Assembly: GCA_013696835.1 (NCBI GenBank)
Contig: JACCXV010000196.1
Location: forward strand, 1-6,431
DNA from: Gemmatimonadota bacterium
GTDB lineage: Bacteria > Gemmatimonadota > Gemmatimonadetes > JACCXV01
Direction of reading: 5' to 3'
Length of the DNA stretch: 6,431 nt
The position numbers and the translations under genes are program-made. Below, piece by piece: positions 1 through 5,468 of this stretch (position 1 is the first letter of the stretch; each line of letters begins with the position of its first letter). Below the pieces are notes generated by a model. That model was not told the DNA's origin. It saw only the letters and a list, made by a program, of their open reading frames with translations, and did no database searches.

Positions 1-773
1 CCGGCGACCTCGAGATCCCGATCCCCGAGGTCGCCGAGGTCGGCATGCGCGAGCAGCGTTACCTCGAGGAGATCGCCGGCACCTGCGAGGAGCTCGCGAC
101 GCTCGTGCGGGACGCCCTCGCGGCCGGGCGCCTGCCGCTCACGATCGGGGGGGATCACTCGCTCTCGATCGGCACCATCGCGGGACTCGCGATGCACCTC
201 CAGCCGGCCGAGAAGACGTTCGGGCTGATCTGGATCGATGCGCACGGCGATCTCAACACGCCCGACACGACGCCGAGCGGCAACATCCACGGGATGCCGG
301 TGGCGGTGTCCCTCGGCCTCGGCGACGCACGGCTGACTCGGATCGGCGGCTTCTCGCCCAAGGTGGCACCGGACCGGGTGGCGCTCATCGGGGTCCGGGC
401 CCTCGACGCCGGGGAGCGCAAGCTGATCCAGGAGCTGGGGGTCGAGGTCTTCTCGATGCGGGACGTGGACGCCGACGGGATCAGCTCGGTGATGGACGAG
501 GCGCTCCGGATCGCGACGCGGGGCACGGCGGGCTTCCACCTCTCGTTCGACATGGACGCCATCGACCCCAACTTCGCACCCGGCGTGGGCACGCGCGTGC
601 GCGGGGGCCTCGACTATCGCGAGGCGCACCTGGCGCTCGAGGTCGCGTCCGACACCGACCTCCTTCTCTCGGCCGACCTGGTCGAGGTGAACCCCATCCT
701 CGACAACCAGAACAGCACTGCCGCGCTCGCCGTCGAGCTCGTCGAGAGCCTGCTCGGCAAGAGCATCCTCTGA
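1..773 (+). CDS. rocF: Arginase (ureohydrolase family), 5' end missing
   Basis: Manganese-dependent cytosolic arginase, hydrolysing L-arginine to ornithine and urea. The reading frame is open from base 3, and roughly 45-50 N-terminal residues of a ~300-residue family protein lie outside the window. Counting from the ATG at 45, which is internal and not the true start, the metal-binding motifs are complete: GGDHS with H38, DAHGDLN with D65, H67 and D69, and SFDMDAIDP with D169 and D171. The TPSGNIHGMP stretch and the C-terminal LVEVNPILDNQN stretch point to arginase rather than agmatinase or formimidoylglutamase. The stop codon overlaps the likely start of the UbiD-family gene by 4 nt, so the two are probably co-transcribed although no metabolic link is obvious. 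The family call is secure; exact substrate preference is inferred from these motifs. Confidence 0.93.
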   Translation, partial: GDLEIPIPEVAEVGMREQRYLEEIAGTCEELATLVRDALAAGRLPLTIGGDHSLSIGTIAGLAMHLQPAEKTFGLIWIDAHGDLNTPDTTPSGNIHGMPVAVSLGLGDARLTRIGGFSPKVAPDRVALIGVRALDAGERKLIQELGVEVFSMRDVDADGISSVMDEALRIATRGTAGFHLSFDMDAIDPNFAPGVGTRVRGGLDYREAHLALEVASDTDLLLSADLVEVNPILDNQNSTAALAVELVESLLGKSIL

Positions 774-2299
774 CGGCCTTCCGCGGCCTGTCCGACTTCC
801 TGCGGGCGCTCGAACGCGCGGGAGATCTCAAGCGCATCGGCGAGCCGGTCTCGACACGGCTCGAGATGGCGGAGGTCGCGCACCAGGTCTTCCTGCGCGG
901 GGGGCCCGCGCTGCTGTTCGAACGACCCGTCACCGGCGCCGGCGGCAGCTCCGGGCCGCCTGCCACGCCCGGTGCCGCCGCCCCCTCCGGCATCCGTGCA
1001 GGAACGGGTACCGGTACGATTCCGGTCGCCATGAACCTCTTCGGAAGCGAGCGGCGCATGGCGCTGGCGCTGGGCGTGGAGCGGCTCGACGACATCGCCG
1101 TACGCATCCGCGAGCTGGTGCAGCTGCAGCCCCCGAGCGGATTCCGAGAGAAGCTCGCCATGCTGCCGAAGTTGCGCGACCTGGCGCGGTTTCCGCCGCA
1201 GCACGTCCGTGCCGGAGCGTGCCAGGAGGTCGTGCTGCAGGGCGACGACGTCGACCTCGGCGCGCTCCCGATCGTGACCACGTGGCCCGGCGACGCCGCG
1301 CCCTTCATCACGCTGCCGCAGGTCGTCACACGCGATCCGGAGACTGGCGTGCGGAACGTCGGCTGCTATCGGATGCAGGTCGTGGACGGGGCGACCACGC
1401 TCATGCACTGGCAGCGCCACAAGGACGGGCGGCACCACTACGACCTCGTGCGTGCGGCTGGCGGGACGATCCCCGTCGCGGTGGCGCTCGGGGGCGATCC
1501 GGCAGCGATCTACGCCGCCACGGCCCCGCTCCCTCCTGCGGTCGACGAGTACCTGTTCACCGGCTTCCTGCGGCGGGAGCCGCTGCCGCTGGTGCGCTGC
1601 GTGACGTGCGACCTCGAGGTTCCTGCCGAGTCTGACATCGTGCTGGAGGGCTTCGTGGATCCGAACGAGCCGCTCTACCCCGAAGGCCCGTTCGGCGATC
1701 ACACCGGCTTCTACACGGCGGAATCCGAGTACCCGGCATTCCACGTGACCGCGATCACCTTGCGCCGAAACGCCCTCTATCCCGCCACGATCGTGGGCCG
1801 CCCTCCGATGGAGGACTTCTGGATGGGGCACGCCACCGAGCGAATCTTCCTGCCGCTGCTGCAGCTCACGCTCCCCGAGGTGGTGGATTACCACATGCCG
1901 GCCGAGGGCATCTTCCACAACCTCGTGTTCGTCTCGATCCGGAAGCGCTATCCCGGACAGGCGTACAAGGTGATGAACGGAATGTGGGGCATCGGACTCC
2001 TGTCGCTGGCCAAGCTGATCATCGTGGTGGACGAGGACGTGGACGTGCGCAACGTGCGCGAGGCCTGGTGGGCGGCGCTCAACAACATCGACCCCCAGCG
2101 GGACGTGCACTTCACGATGGGGCCCATCGACGTGCTCGACCACGCCAGCCGGGAGTTCAGCTACGGCAGCAAGATGGGCATCGACGCCACGCGCAAGTGG
2201 CCCGACGAGGGCTTCCGCCGGCCGTGGCCCGAGAAGATCGCGATGGATCCAGCCGTCAAGGCGCGGATGGCGGAGCGGATGAAGGGCTGGGGGCTGTAG
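770..2299 (+). CDS. ubiD: UbiD-family prenylated-FMN-dependent decarboxylase (UbiD/MqnL type)
   Basis: Non-oxidative decarboxylase of an aromatic acid in quinone synthesis, using prenylated FMN made by UbiX. The first ATG (866) cannot be the start. The frame upstream encodes the family's conserved N-terminus (AFRGLSDFLRALERAGDLKR), and no ATG, GTG or TTG occurs in frame between 770 and 866. The best start is CTG at 770, giving 509 residues and a 4-nt overlap with the arginase stop. By alignment from memory to characterised UbiD/Fdc1, metal ligands are N196, H217 and E260, and the catalytic Arg-Glu-acid residues are R201, E305 and D310 (EGPFGDHTG). The C-terminal GSKMGIDATRKWPDEGF block is typical. 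Residues 55-83 are a Gly/Pro/Ala/Ser-rich insertion. Whether the substrate is a ubiquinone or futalosine-route menaquinone intermediate cannot be told here, since no mqnA-D gene is present. Confidence 0.92.
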   Translation: MTAFRGLSDFLRALERAGDLKRIGEPVSTRLEMAEVAHQVFLRGGPALLFERPVTGAGGSSGPPATPGAAAPSGIRAGTGTGTIPVAMNLFGSERRMALALGVERLDDIAVRIRELVQLQPPSGFREKLAMLPKLRDLARFPPQHVRAGACQEVVLQGDDVDLGALPIVTTWPGDAAPFITLPQVVTRDPETGVRNVGCYRMQVVDGATTLMHWQRHKDGRHHYDLVRAAGGTIPVAVALGGDPAAIYAATAPLPPAVDEYLFTGFLRREPLPLVRCVTCDLEVPAESDIVLEGFVDPNEPLYPEGPFGDHTGFYTAESEYPAFHVTAITLRRNALYPATIVGRPPMEDFWMGHATERIFLPLLQLTLPEVVDYHMPAEGIFHNLVFVSIRKRYPGQAYKVMNGMWGIGLLSLAKLIIVVDEDVDVRNVREAWWAALNNIDPQRDVHFTMGPIDVLDHASREFSYGSKMGIDATRKWPDEGFRRPWPEKIAMDPAVKARMAERMKGWGL

Positions 2300-2315
2300 G
2301 CTGCGCGGGTGTGCG

Positions 2316-2354
2316 CCTACCGGGTGGGCTTCACGGGCCGTCCCACCCAATAGG
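2316..2354. terminator. Hairpin between convergent genes, possible bidirectional terminator
   Basis: GGGTGGG (2322-2328) pairs with CCCACCC (2342-2348) across a 13-nt loop. An outer CCTA (2316-2319) pairs with TAGG (2351-2354) after a 2x2 internal loop. It lies 16 nt after the UbiD-family stop and 9 nt before the end of the convergent minus-strand gene, which is where a shared terminator is expected. There is no T-tract on either side, so it may slow polymerase or protect 3' ends rather than act as a canonical intrinsic terminator. Confidence 0.5.
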
Positions 2355-2363
2355 CTGAGCGGC

Positions 2364-2867
2364 TCACATCTGGCTCGGCGAAGACACCTCCGGATCCCTC
2401 GAATCCTCATCACCGCTGCGTTCCTGCGGCTGAGCGTCCGGCGGGGTCCACCGGGTGCGTGATTGCCTGAGCTGCTCGTTGAGCCGGCCGAGGACTTCGT
2501 GGATCTCGGCGCGGACGCGGTCGGCCACCGGTGTCGTCCGCAGCTCCTGCTTCACTCCTGTCACCTTCTCGCGCAGACCCACCACCTTCTCGCGCAGCGG
2601 CTCGGCCCGGAACTCGTGCGCGGTGCTCTCGAAGGTCTGGCCGAGTGCGCTCCCCAGCGCCCTGAGCCCCTGCTCGATCTCCGACTGCAGGTGCTCCCGC
2701 TCGCGGCTCTCCCACGCCGCGCGCAGCGTGTCCCGCAGGTTCTCCCCGAGCGTCCGCAGATCCGCCGTGAGATCGGGTGCCGGCCGGGCCGATCCGGTCC
2801 CGCCCGCTCCTCCTTCTGGCTGAAGGTCGGGTCCGCCCGCGGACCCCTGTGAGGCCTGTGTCTCCAT
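2364..2867 (-). CDS. Hypothetical amphipathic helical protein, apolipoprotein-like composition
   Basis: I do not recognise a family with confidence. The 167-residue product has a Gly/Ser/Pro-rich N-terminal tail (about 1-32) with no signal peptide or membrane span. A long charged helical region (about 33-140) is rich in Leu, Arg, Glu and Gln with heptad-like spacing, and includes a tandem LREKVVG-LREKVTG at 91-104. The C-terminal tail (about 141-167) is acidic and disordered. Such composition resembles apolipoprotein-like or coiled-coil proteins that bind membranes or self-assemble, but no catalytic motif is visible. The start at 2867 is chosen because AAGGAGGA lies 3 nt upstream; an in-frame ATG 16 codons earlier would put that ribosome site inside the gene. 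It is convergent with the UbiD-family gene and divergent from ubiA. A real gene is likely given the ribosome site and the clear non-random composition. Confidence 0.7.
   Translation of the reverse strand: METQASQGSAGGPDLQPEGGAGGTGSARPAPDLTADLRTLGENLRDTLRAAWESREREHLQSEIEQGLRALGSALGQTFESTAHEFRAEPLREKVVGLREKVTGVKQELRTTPVADRVRAEIHEVLGRLNEQLRQSRTRWTPPDAQPQERSGDEDSRDPEVSSPSQM
2562..2597 (-). repeat. In-gene 21-bp-period repeat encoding two heptads
   Basis: The 15-bp plus-strand string CACCTTCTCGCGCAG occurs at 2562-2576 and again at 2583-2597, a spacing of exactly 21 bp. It encodes the LREKVVG and LREKVTG heptads of the minus-strand helical protein. Near-identity at codon level suggests recent duplication of a heptad unit. 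Confidence 0.8.
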
Positions 2868-2870
2868 CGT

Positions 2871-2878
2871 TCCTCCTT
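2871..2878 (-). promoter_or_regulatory. Shine-Dalgarno site of the helical protein gene
   Basis: The minus strand reads AAGGAGGA here, near-perfect anti-16S complementarity, 3 nt before the ATG at 2867 (4 nt from the AGGAGG core). The spacing is on the short side. This site decides the start over the longer in-frame extension to 2915. Confidence 0.75.
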
Positions 2879-2937
2879 GGTTGTTGCGATCCCTGAAGCG
2901 GACCAGGCCCCGCACGCGCGGGAACGCTGCTCCGACG

Positions 2938-2947
2938 TATCTATATT
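2938..2947. promoter_or_regulatory. AT-rich island in divergent intergenic region, candidate -10 element
   Basis: TATCTATATT is the only AT-rich run in the 165-bp gap (2868-3032) between the minus-strand helical gene and ubiA. On the plus strand TATATT (2942-2947), and on the minus strand TATAGATA, resemble -10 boxes. No convincing -35 is seen at 16-18 bp on either strand. It would leave leaders of roughly 70-80 nt on each side. Position and contrast with the GC-rich surroundings are the main evidence. Confidence 0.35.
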
Positions 2948-3020
2948 GGGGTTCGGCGGCTCGCAGGGTAGCGCGAGTCTGCCCCGTGGCACTTGCGAGC
3001 CTGTAGCGTGGCGGACGACA

Positions 3021-3026
3021 GGGAGG
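3021..3026 (+). promoter_or_regulatory. Shine-Dalgarno site of ubiA
   Basis: GGGAGG lies 6 nt before the ATG at 3033. It selects this start over the frame that stays open upstream to 2877. The upstream extension also lacks family similarity and would run through the candidate promoter. Confidence 0.7.
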
Positions 3027-3032
3027 TCAGCG

Positions 3033-3953
3033 ATGAGCCCTACTCCCGACACAGCTCACGGAGCGCACGCCGGAGCGCACGCCGGAGTATCGGGGCGGCT
3101 GCGCCTCTACTCGCGCCTCGTCTATCTGCCCCACACCCTGTTCGCGCTGCCGTTCGCGCTCGTGGGGCTCGTCTTCGCGTCACGTGAGCGGCCGCTCACG
3201 TTGCGCGTGCTCACGCTGGCGATCGTAGCCTTCACGGCCGCACGGTTCGCCGCCATGGCGTTCAACCGTCTGGCCGACCGCCGGCTGGACGCGGCGAACC
3301 CGCGCACGCGGGACCGTGAGATCCCGAGCGGCAAGCTGCACACGGGCGAGGTGACTGGCACCGTGCTCGTCGCCTCCGCCGTGTTCGTCACCTCGGCCGC
3401 GCTGCTCAACCGGCTGGCGCTGGTGCTCGCGCCGGCCGCGCTGGCCTGGGTCTTCTTCTATTCCTACACCAAGCGCTTCACCGCGCTGAGTCACCTGGTG
3501 CTGGGGCTCGGCCTCGCCATCGCGCCGGTCGGCGCGTCGATCGCGCTCCTCGGCAGGTTCGATCCGCGCTTCCTCTGGATCGCCGCGGCGGTCGCTCTCT
3601 GGGTCGCCGGATTCGACACGATCTACTCGCTCCAGGACCTCGCGTTCGACAAGCAGGCCGGCATCCACTCGCTTCCCAGCCGCCTGGGGCCCCGCACGGC
3701 CCTGCGGCTCGTGAGCGTCGCCTTCGCGGCGGTGGTGACCTGCCTCGCCGGCGCCGGCCTTGCGTTCGGGGGCGGCGTTTTCTACTGGGTGGCCGTCACC
3801 GGGGTGGCGGTAACGCTGGCGTACGAGCGCTCACTCGTCTCCGAGCACGACTTCTCGCGGGTGAACCGCGCCTTCTTCACGGTCAATGGCTGGATGAGCG
3901 TCGGCTTCGCGATGCTGGTCATCGTGGACCGGGTGACGGCGGCCCCGTCGTGA
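3033..3953 (+). CDS. ubiA: UbiA-family aromatic prenyltransferase (UbiA/MqnP type)
   Basis: Integral membrane prenyltransferase that attaches a polyprenyl chain to an aromatic quinone precursor, using a magnesium-bound polyprenyl diphosphate. The 306-residue protein carries both Asp-rich signatures: NRLADRRLD (N78, D82, D86) and DTIYSLQDLAFD (D195, D202, D206) followed by GIHSLPSRLG. It has about eight hydrophobic segments between residues 30 and 302. The family size is about 290 residues, so it is full length. The extra length is a short hydrophilic N-terminus containing a GAHAGAHAG repeat. It belongs to the group often labelled putative 4-hydroxybenzoate polyprenyltransferase, which includes MqnP of the futalosine route. 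It overlaps ubiX by 4 nt (GTGA), so translational coupling is likely. Which quinone it serves cannot be read from the window. Confidence 0.9.
   Translation: MSPTPDTAHGAHAGAHAGVSGRLRLYSRLVYLPHTLFALPFALVGLVFASRERPLTLRVLTLAIVAFTAARFAAMAFNRLADRRLDAANPRTRDREIPSGKLHTGEVTGTVLVASAVFVTSAALLNRLALVLAPAALAWVFFYSYTKRFTALSHLVLGLGLAIAPVGASIALLGRFDPRFLWIAAAVALWVAGFDTIYSLQDLAFDKQAGIHSLPSRLGPRTALRLVSVAFAAVVTCLAGAGLAFGGGVFYWVAVTGVAVTLAYERSLVSEHDFSRVNRAFFTVNGWMSVGFAMLVIVDRVTAAPS
3060..3087 (+). repeat. 12-bp tandem repeat in ubiA N-terminus
   Basis: GGAGCGCACGCC is repeated exactly at 3060-3071 and 3072-3083, followed by a partial third GGAG. It encodes alternating His-Ala-Gly in the predicted cytosolic N-terminal tail. 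A 12-bp unit keeps frame, so copy number could vary without breaking the gene. Confidence 0.85.
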
Positions 3954-4693
3954 CGGACGCTCTCTCCGGGGAGGGGGCGGGAACCCCGCGGGCGGAAGGG
4001 GATCCGCCGATCGTGCTCGGCATCACGGGGGCGAGCGGCGCCGTCTACGCCGCGCGCGTGCTGCGCGCGCTGCTCCTCGCCGGCCGCCGCGTGGACCTCA
4101 TCTTCACCGAGTACGGGCTCTACCTGATCAAGCTCGAGCTGGGGCTGACCGCGGTGAGCCACGGCCGCCTCGAACCGTTGCGCGATCACCTCGACGTCCC
4201 GCAGACGGCGTGGGATCGCGTGCGCGCATTCCGCAACCACGACCTCGCGGCGGAGCCGGCCTCGGGATCCAGCCGCTTCGCCGGCGTCGTGATCTGCCCC
4301 TGCTCGATGAAGAACCTGGCCGCCGTCGCGCTCGGGCTCTCGGAGACCCTGATCCAGCGCGCCGCCGACGTCGCGCTGAAGGAGCGGCGGCCGCTCGTCG
4401 TGGTCCCGCGCGAGACTCCCCTCAATCTGGTGCACCTCGAGAACATGCTCCGCCTTGCACGCGCGGGCGGGACGCTGATCCCCGCCATGCCGGCGTTCTA
4501 CCAGGCGCCGCGCACGTTCGACGATCTGGGGGACTTCATCGCCGCACGGGTGCTGGAGCACCTGGGCATCGAGTCCGACCTGGTGCCCCGCTGGAGCGAT
4601 GTCGGGCCTCGCGGGCACAAGGGCGAGCGGCCCCAGACCCCCGCTCACATCCCGGCTGCCCCACGCCCCGAGCCGGGAGCCGCCTCGCCGTGA
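3950..4693 (+). CDS. ubiX: UbiX-family flavin prenyltransferase
   Basis: Makes prenylated FMN from reduced FMN and dimethylallyl phosphate, the cofactor of UbiD enzymes such as the one at 770-2299. The GTG start at 3950 overlaps the ubiA stop (GTGA). The 247-residue product shows the flavin-binding GITGASGAVYA (24-34), CPCSMKNLAAVA with S119, the PRETPLNLVHLENM segment with R154 and E155, and PAFYQAPRTFDDLGDF with Y184. Known enzymes are near 190-200 residues. The extra length is a ~20-residue N-terminal lead, about 14 additional residues before AAEPASGSS (near 65-98), and a 40-residue Pro-rich, probably disordered tail (208-247). The protein is soluble and the family normally assembles as a dodecamer. 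The family call is secure; the menaquinone (MqnM) versus ubiquinone role is open. Confidence 0.93.
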   Translation: MTDALSGEGAGTPRAEGDPPIVLGITGASGAVYAARVLRALLLAGRRVDLIFTEYGLYLIKLELGLTAVSHGRLEPLRDHLDVPQTAWDRVRAFRNHDLAAEPASGSSRFAGVVICPCSMKNLAAVALGLSETLIQRAADVALKERRPLVVVPRETPLNLVHLENMLRLARAGGTLIPAMPAFYQAPRTFDDLGDFIAARVLEHLGIESDLVPRWSDVGPRGHKGERPQTPAHIPAAPRPEPGAASP

Positions 4694-4851
4694 CGGGCGG
4701 GTGCGCGGAGCAGGGTTGTGGCTGCGGCTGCCTCACGGCGATCGTCGCAGGCATCGTCTCCGCCGGGGCGCTGGTGCTGCTGCCGCTGGTCGTTGCCGTC
4801 GTGCTGATCGTGGTGGTCGTGCTCGCGATTCGACGGCGGCCGCCGTCGTGA
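4690..4851 (+). CDS. Small Cys-rich single-span membrane protein, unknown function
   Basis: A 53-residue product starting at GTG 4690, whose codon overlaps the ubiX stop (GTGA). GGGAG at 4675-4679 is a possible ribosome site 10 nt upstream. The N-terminus is short and carries four cysteines in CAEQGCGCGC (C5, C10, C12, C14). A very hydrophobic Ile/Val/Leu/Ala stretch follows (about 15-47), long enough for one span or a bent hairpin. It ends in a positively charged IRRRPPS tail, so by the positive-inside rule the tail is probably cytosolic and the cysteines outside. The overlap repeats the ubiA-ubiX junction exactly, and the frame stays open to a clean stop just where the hydrophobic helix ends; both argue for a real gene. 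The Cys cluster could bind metal, form disulfides or be acylated; none is shown. No family is recognised. Confidence 0.65.
   Translation: MTGGCAEQGCGCGCLTAIVAGIVSAGALVLLPLVVAVVLIVVVVLAIRRRPPS
4831..4848. repeat. 18-bp perfect palindrome at the end of the small membrane gene
   Basis: CGACGGCGGCCGCCGTCG is its own reverse complement. In RNA it can form a 7-bp stem with a GGCC loop. It encodes the RRRPPS tail and ends one base before the TGA triplet (4849-4851). No T-tract follows. It may attenuate transcription before the phosphoesterase gene or stabilise the upstream message, or it may merely follow from GC-rich Arg and Pro codons. Confidence 0.6.
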
Positions 4852-4912
4852 GACGCACGCCCATTCCCTGCACGCAGCCGATCACGCCCGCGATGCCGAA
4901 TCCACTCGTTCC

Positions 4913-5425
4913 GTGCGCATCGGCGTCCTGAGCGACACGCACGGGGCGCTCCACCCCGCCATCGCCACGTCCTTCACGGGCGTGGACGAGATCTTCCACC
5001 TTGGGGACGTCGGGACGCAGCGGATCCTCGACGAGCTGGAGGCGATCGCGCCCGTGACGGCGGTGAGCGGGAACATGGACCCTCCCGGGCTCGTGGCGCA
5101 CCTGCCCGAGAGCAAGGTCGTCACACGCGCGAACCGCCGCATCGTCCTGCTCCACGGGCACCGCGTGCGGGCCGCAGAGCCCGTGGAGTTGCTGCGCGCG
5201 ACGAGGCCCGACCGTCCCGACCTCGTGCTCTTCGGACACACCCACGAGCCGCTGCTGGAGGAGCTGGAGGGAGTCACGTTCTTCAATCCCGGAGCCGCCG
5301 GAAAGCCGCGCTTCCGCTCCCGTCCAACGATCGGTCTTCTCGAGATCACGCTAACCGGAATGCGGCTGGAGCACCGGGCGCTGGAGGGTCCTTTCGGGAG
5401 CAGCGTCGAGGAGCGTCGGCGATGA
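4913..5425 (+). CDS. YfcE/MJ0936-type metallophosphoesterase
   Basis: Calcineurin-like phosphodiesterase of the small YfcE/MJ0936 group, with two metal ions at the active site. The 170-residue protein has the whole motif series: SDTHG (D8, H10), HLGDVG (D32), SGNMD (N54), LLHGH (H81), GHTHEP (H109, H111) and the FFNPGA strand typical of this group. Natural substrates of the group are mostly unknown; members cleave model phosphodiesters. The start is GTG at 4913, giving MRIGVLSDTHG as in relatives, with no clear Shine-Dalgarno upstream. It lies 61 bp after the small membrane gene on the same strand, so it may be the last gene of the ubiA run or have its own promoter. It ends 10 bp before a strong hairpin. 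The family assignment is firm, the physiological role is not. Confidence 0.9.
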   Translation: MRIGVLSDTHGALHPAIATSFTGVDEIFHLGDVGTQRILDELEAIAPVTAVSGNMDPPGLVAHLPESKVVTRANRRIVLLHGHRVRAAEPVELLRATRPDRPDLVLFGHTHEPLLEELEGVTFFNPGAAGKPRFRSRPTIGLLEITLTGMRLEHRALEGPFGSSVEERRR

Positions 5426-5434
5426 CCAGAGCTC

Positions 5435-5468
5435 CGCGTCACTCGCCGGCCCCCGGCGTCGTGACGCG
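5435..5468. terminator. Strong hairpin, shared terminator of convergent genes
   Basis: CGCGTCAC (5435-5442) pairs with GTGACGCG (5461-5468), and inside it CGCCGG (5444-5449) pairs with CCGGCG (5453-5458) around a 3-nt loop. The two stems are separated by a small 1x2 internal loop. This gives 14 base pairs, nearly all G-C, starting 10 nt after the phosphoesterase stop. It also contains the stop codon of the convergent minus-strand gene (5439-5441). No T-tract is present on either strand. Confidence 0.6.

Noticed and set aside
866..868. ATG at 866 as the UbiD-family start
   Set aside because: It would delete 32 residues that match the conserved family N-terminus and leave a 92-bp gap after arginase.
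1006..1016. GGTACCGGTAC short repeat/palindrome in the UbiD-family linker
   Set aside because: Explained by repeated Gly-Thr codons in the low-complexity insertion; too short to call a regulatory site.
614..2413. A 599-codon open frame on the minus strand across the UbiD-family gene
   Set aside because: Its translation is rich in His, Arg, Gly and Glu with no family motif, and it runs antisense to a clearly conserved enzyme. Long antisense frames are common in GC-rich genes.
2455..2852. Two plus-strand frames opposite the helical protein gene
   Set aside because: Ser/Arg- or Leu/Pro-rich shadow translations with no motif, while the minus strand has a ribosome site and coherent helical heptads.
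2868..2915. Longer start for the minus-strand helical protein
   Set aside because: It would place the near-perfect ribosome binding site inside the coding region.
2877..3032. Upstream extension of ubiA to 2877
   Set aside because: The added residues do not look like the family, the stretch covers the divergent promoter region, and GGGAGG marks the ATG at 3033.
4210..4689. Open frame inside ubiX continuous with the small membrane gene
   Set aside because: The part before 4690 is an Arg/Ala/Pro-rich shadow of ubiX in another frame; only the part from the GTG at 4690 has protein-like character.
4893..4931. 12-codon ATG frame before the phosphoesterase
   Set aside because: Too short, without a ribosome site, and it overlaps the phosphoesterase start; a leader peptide cannot be supported.
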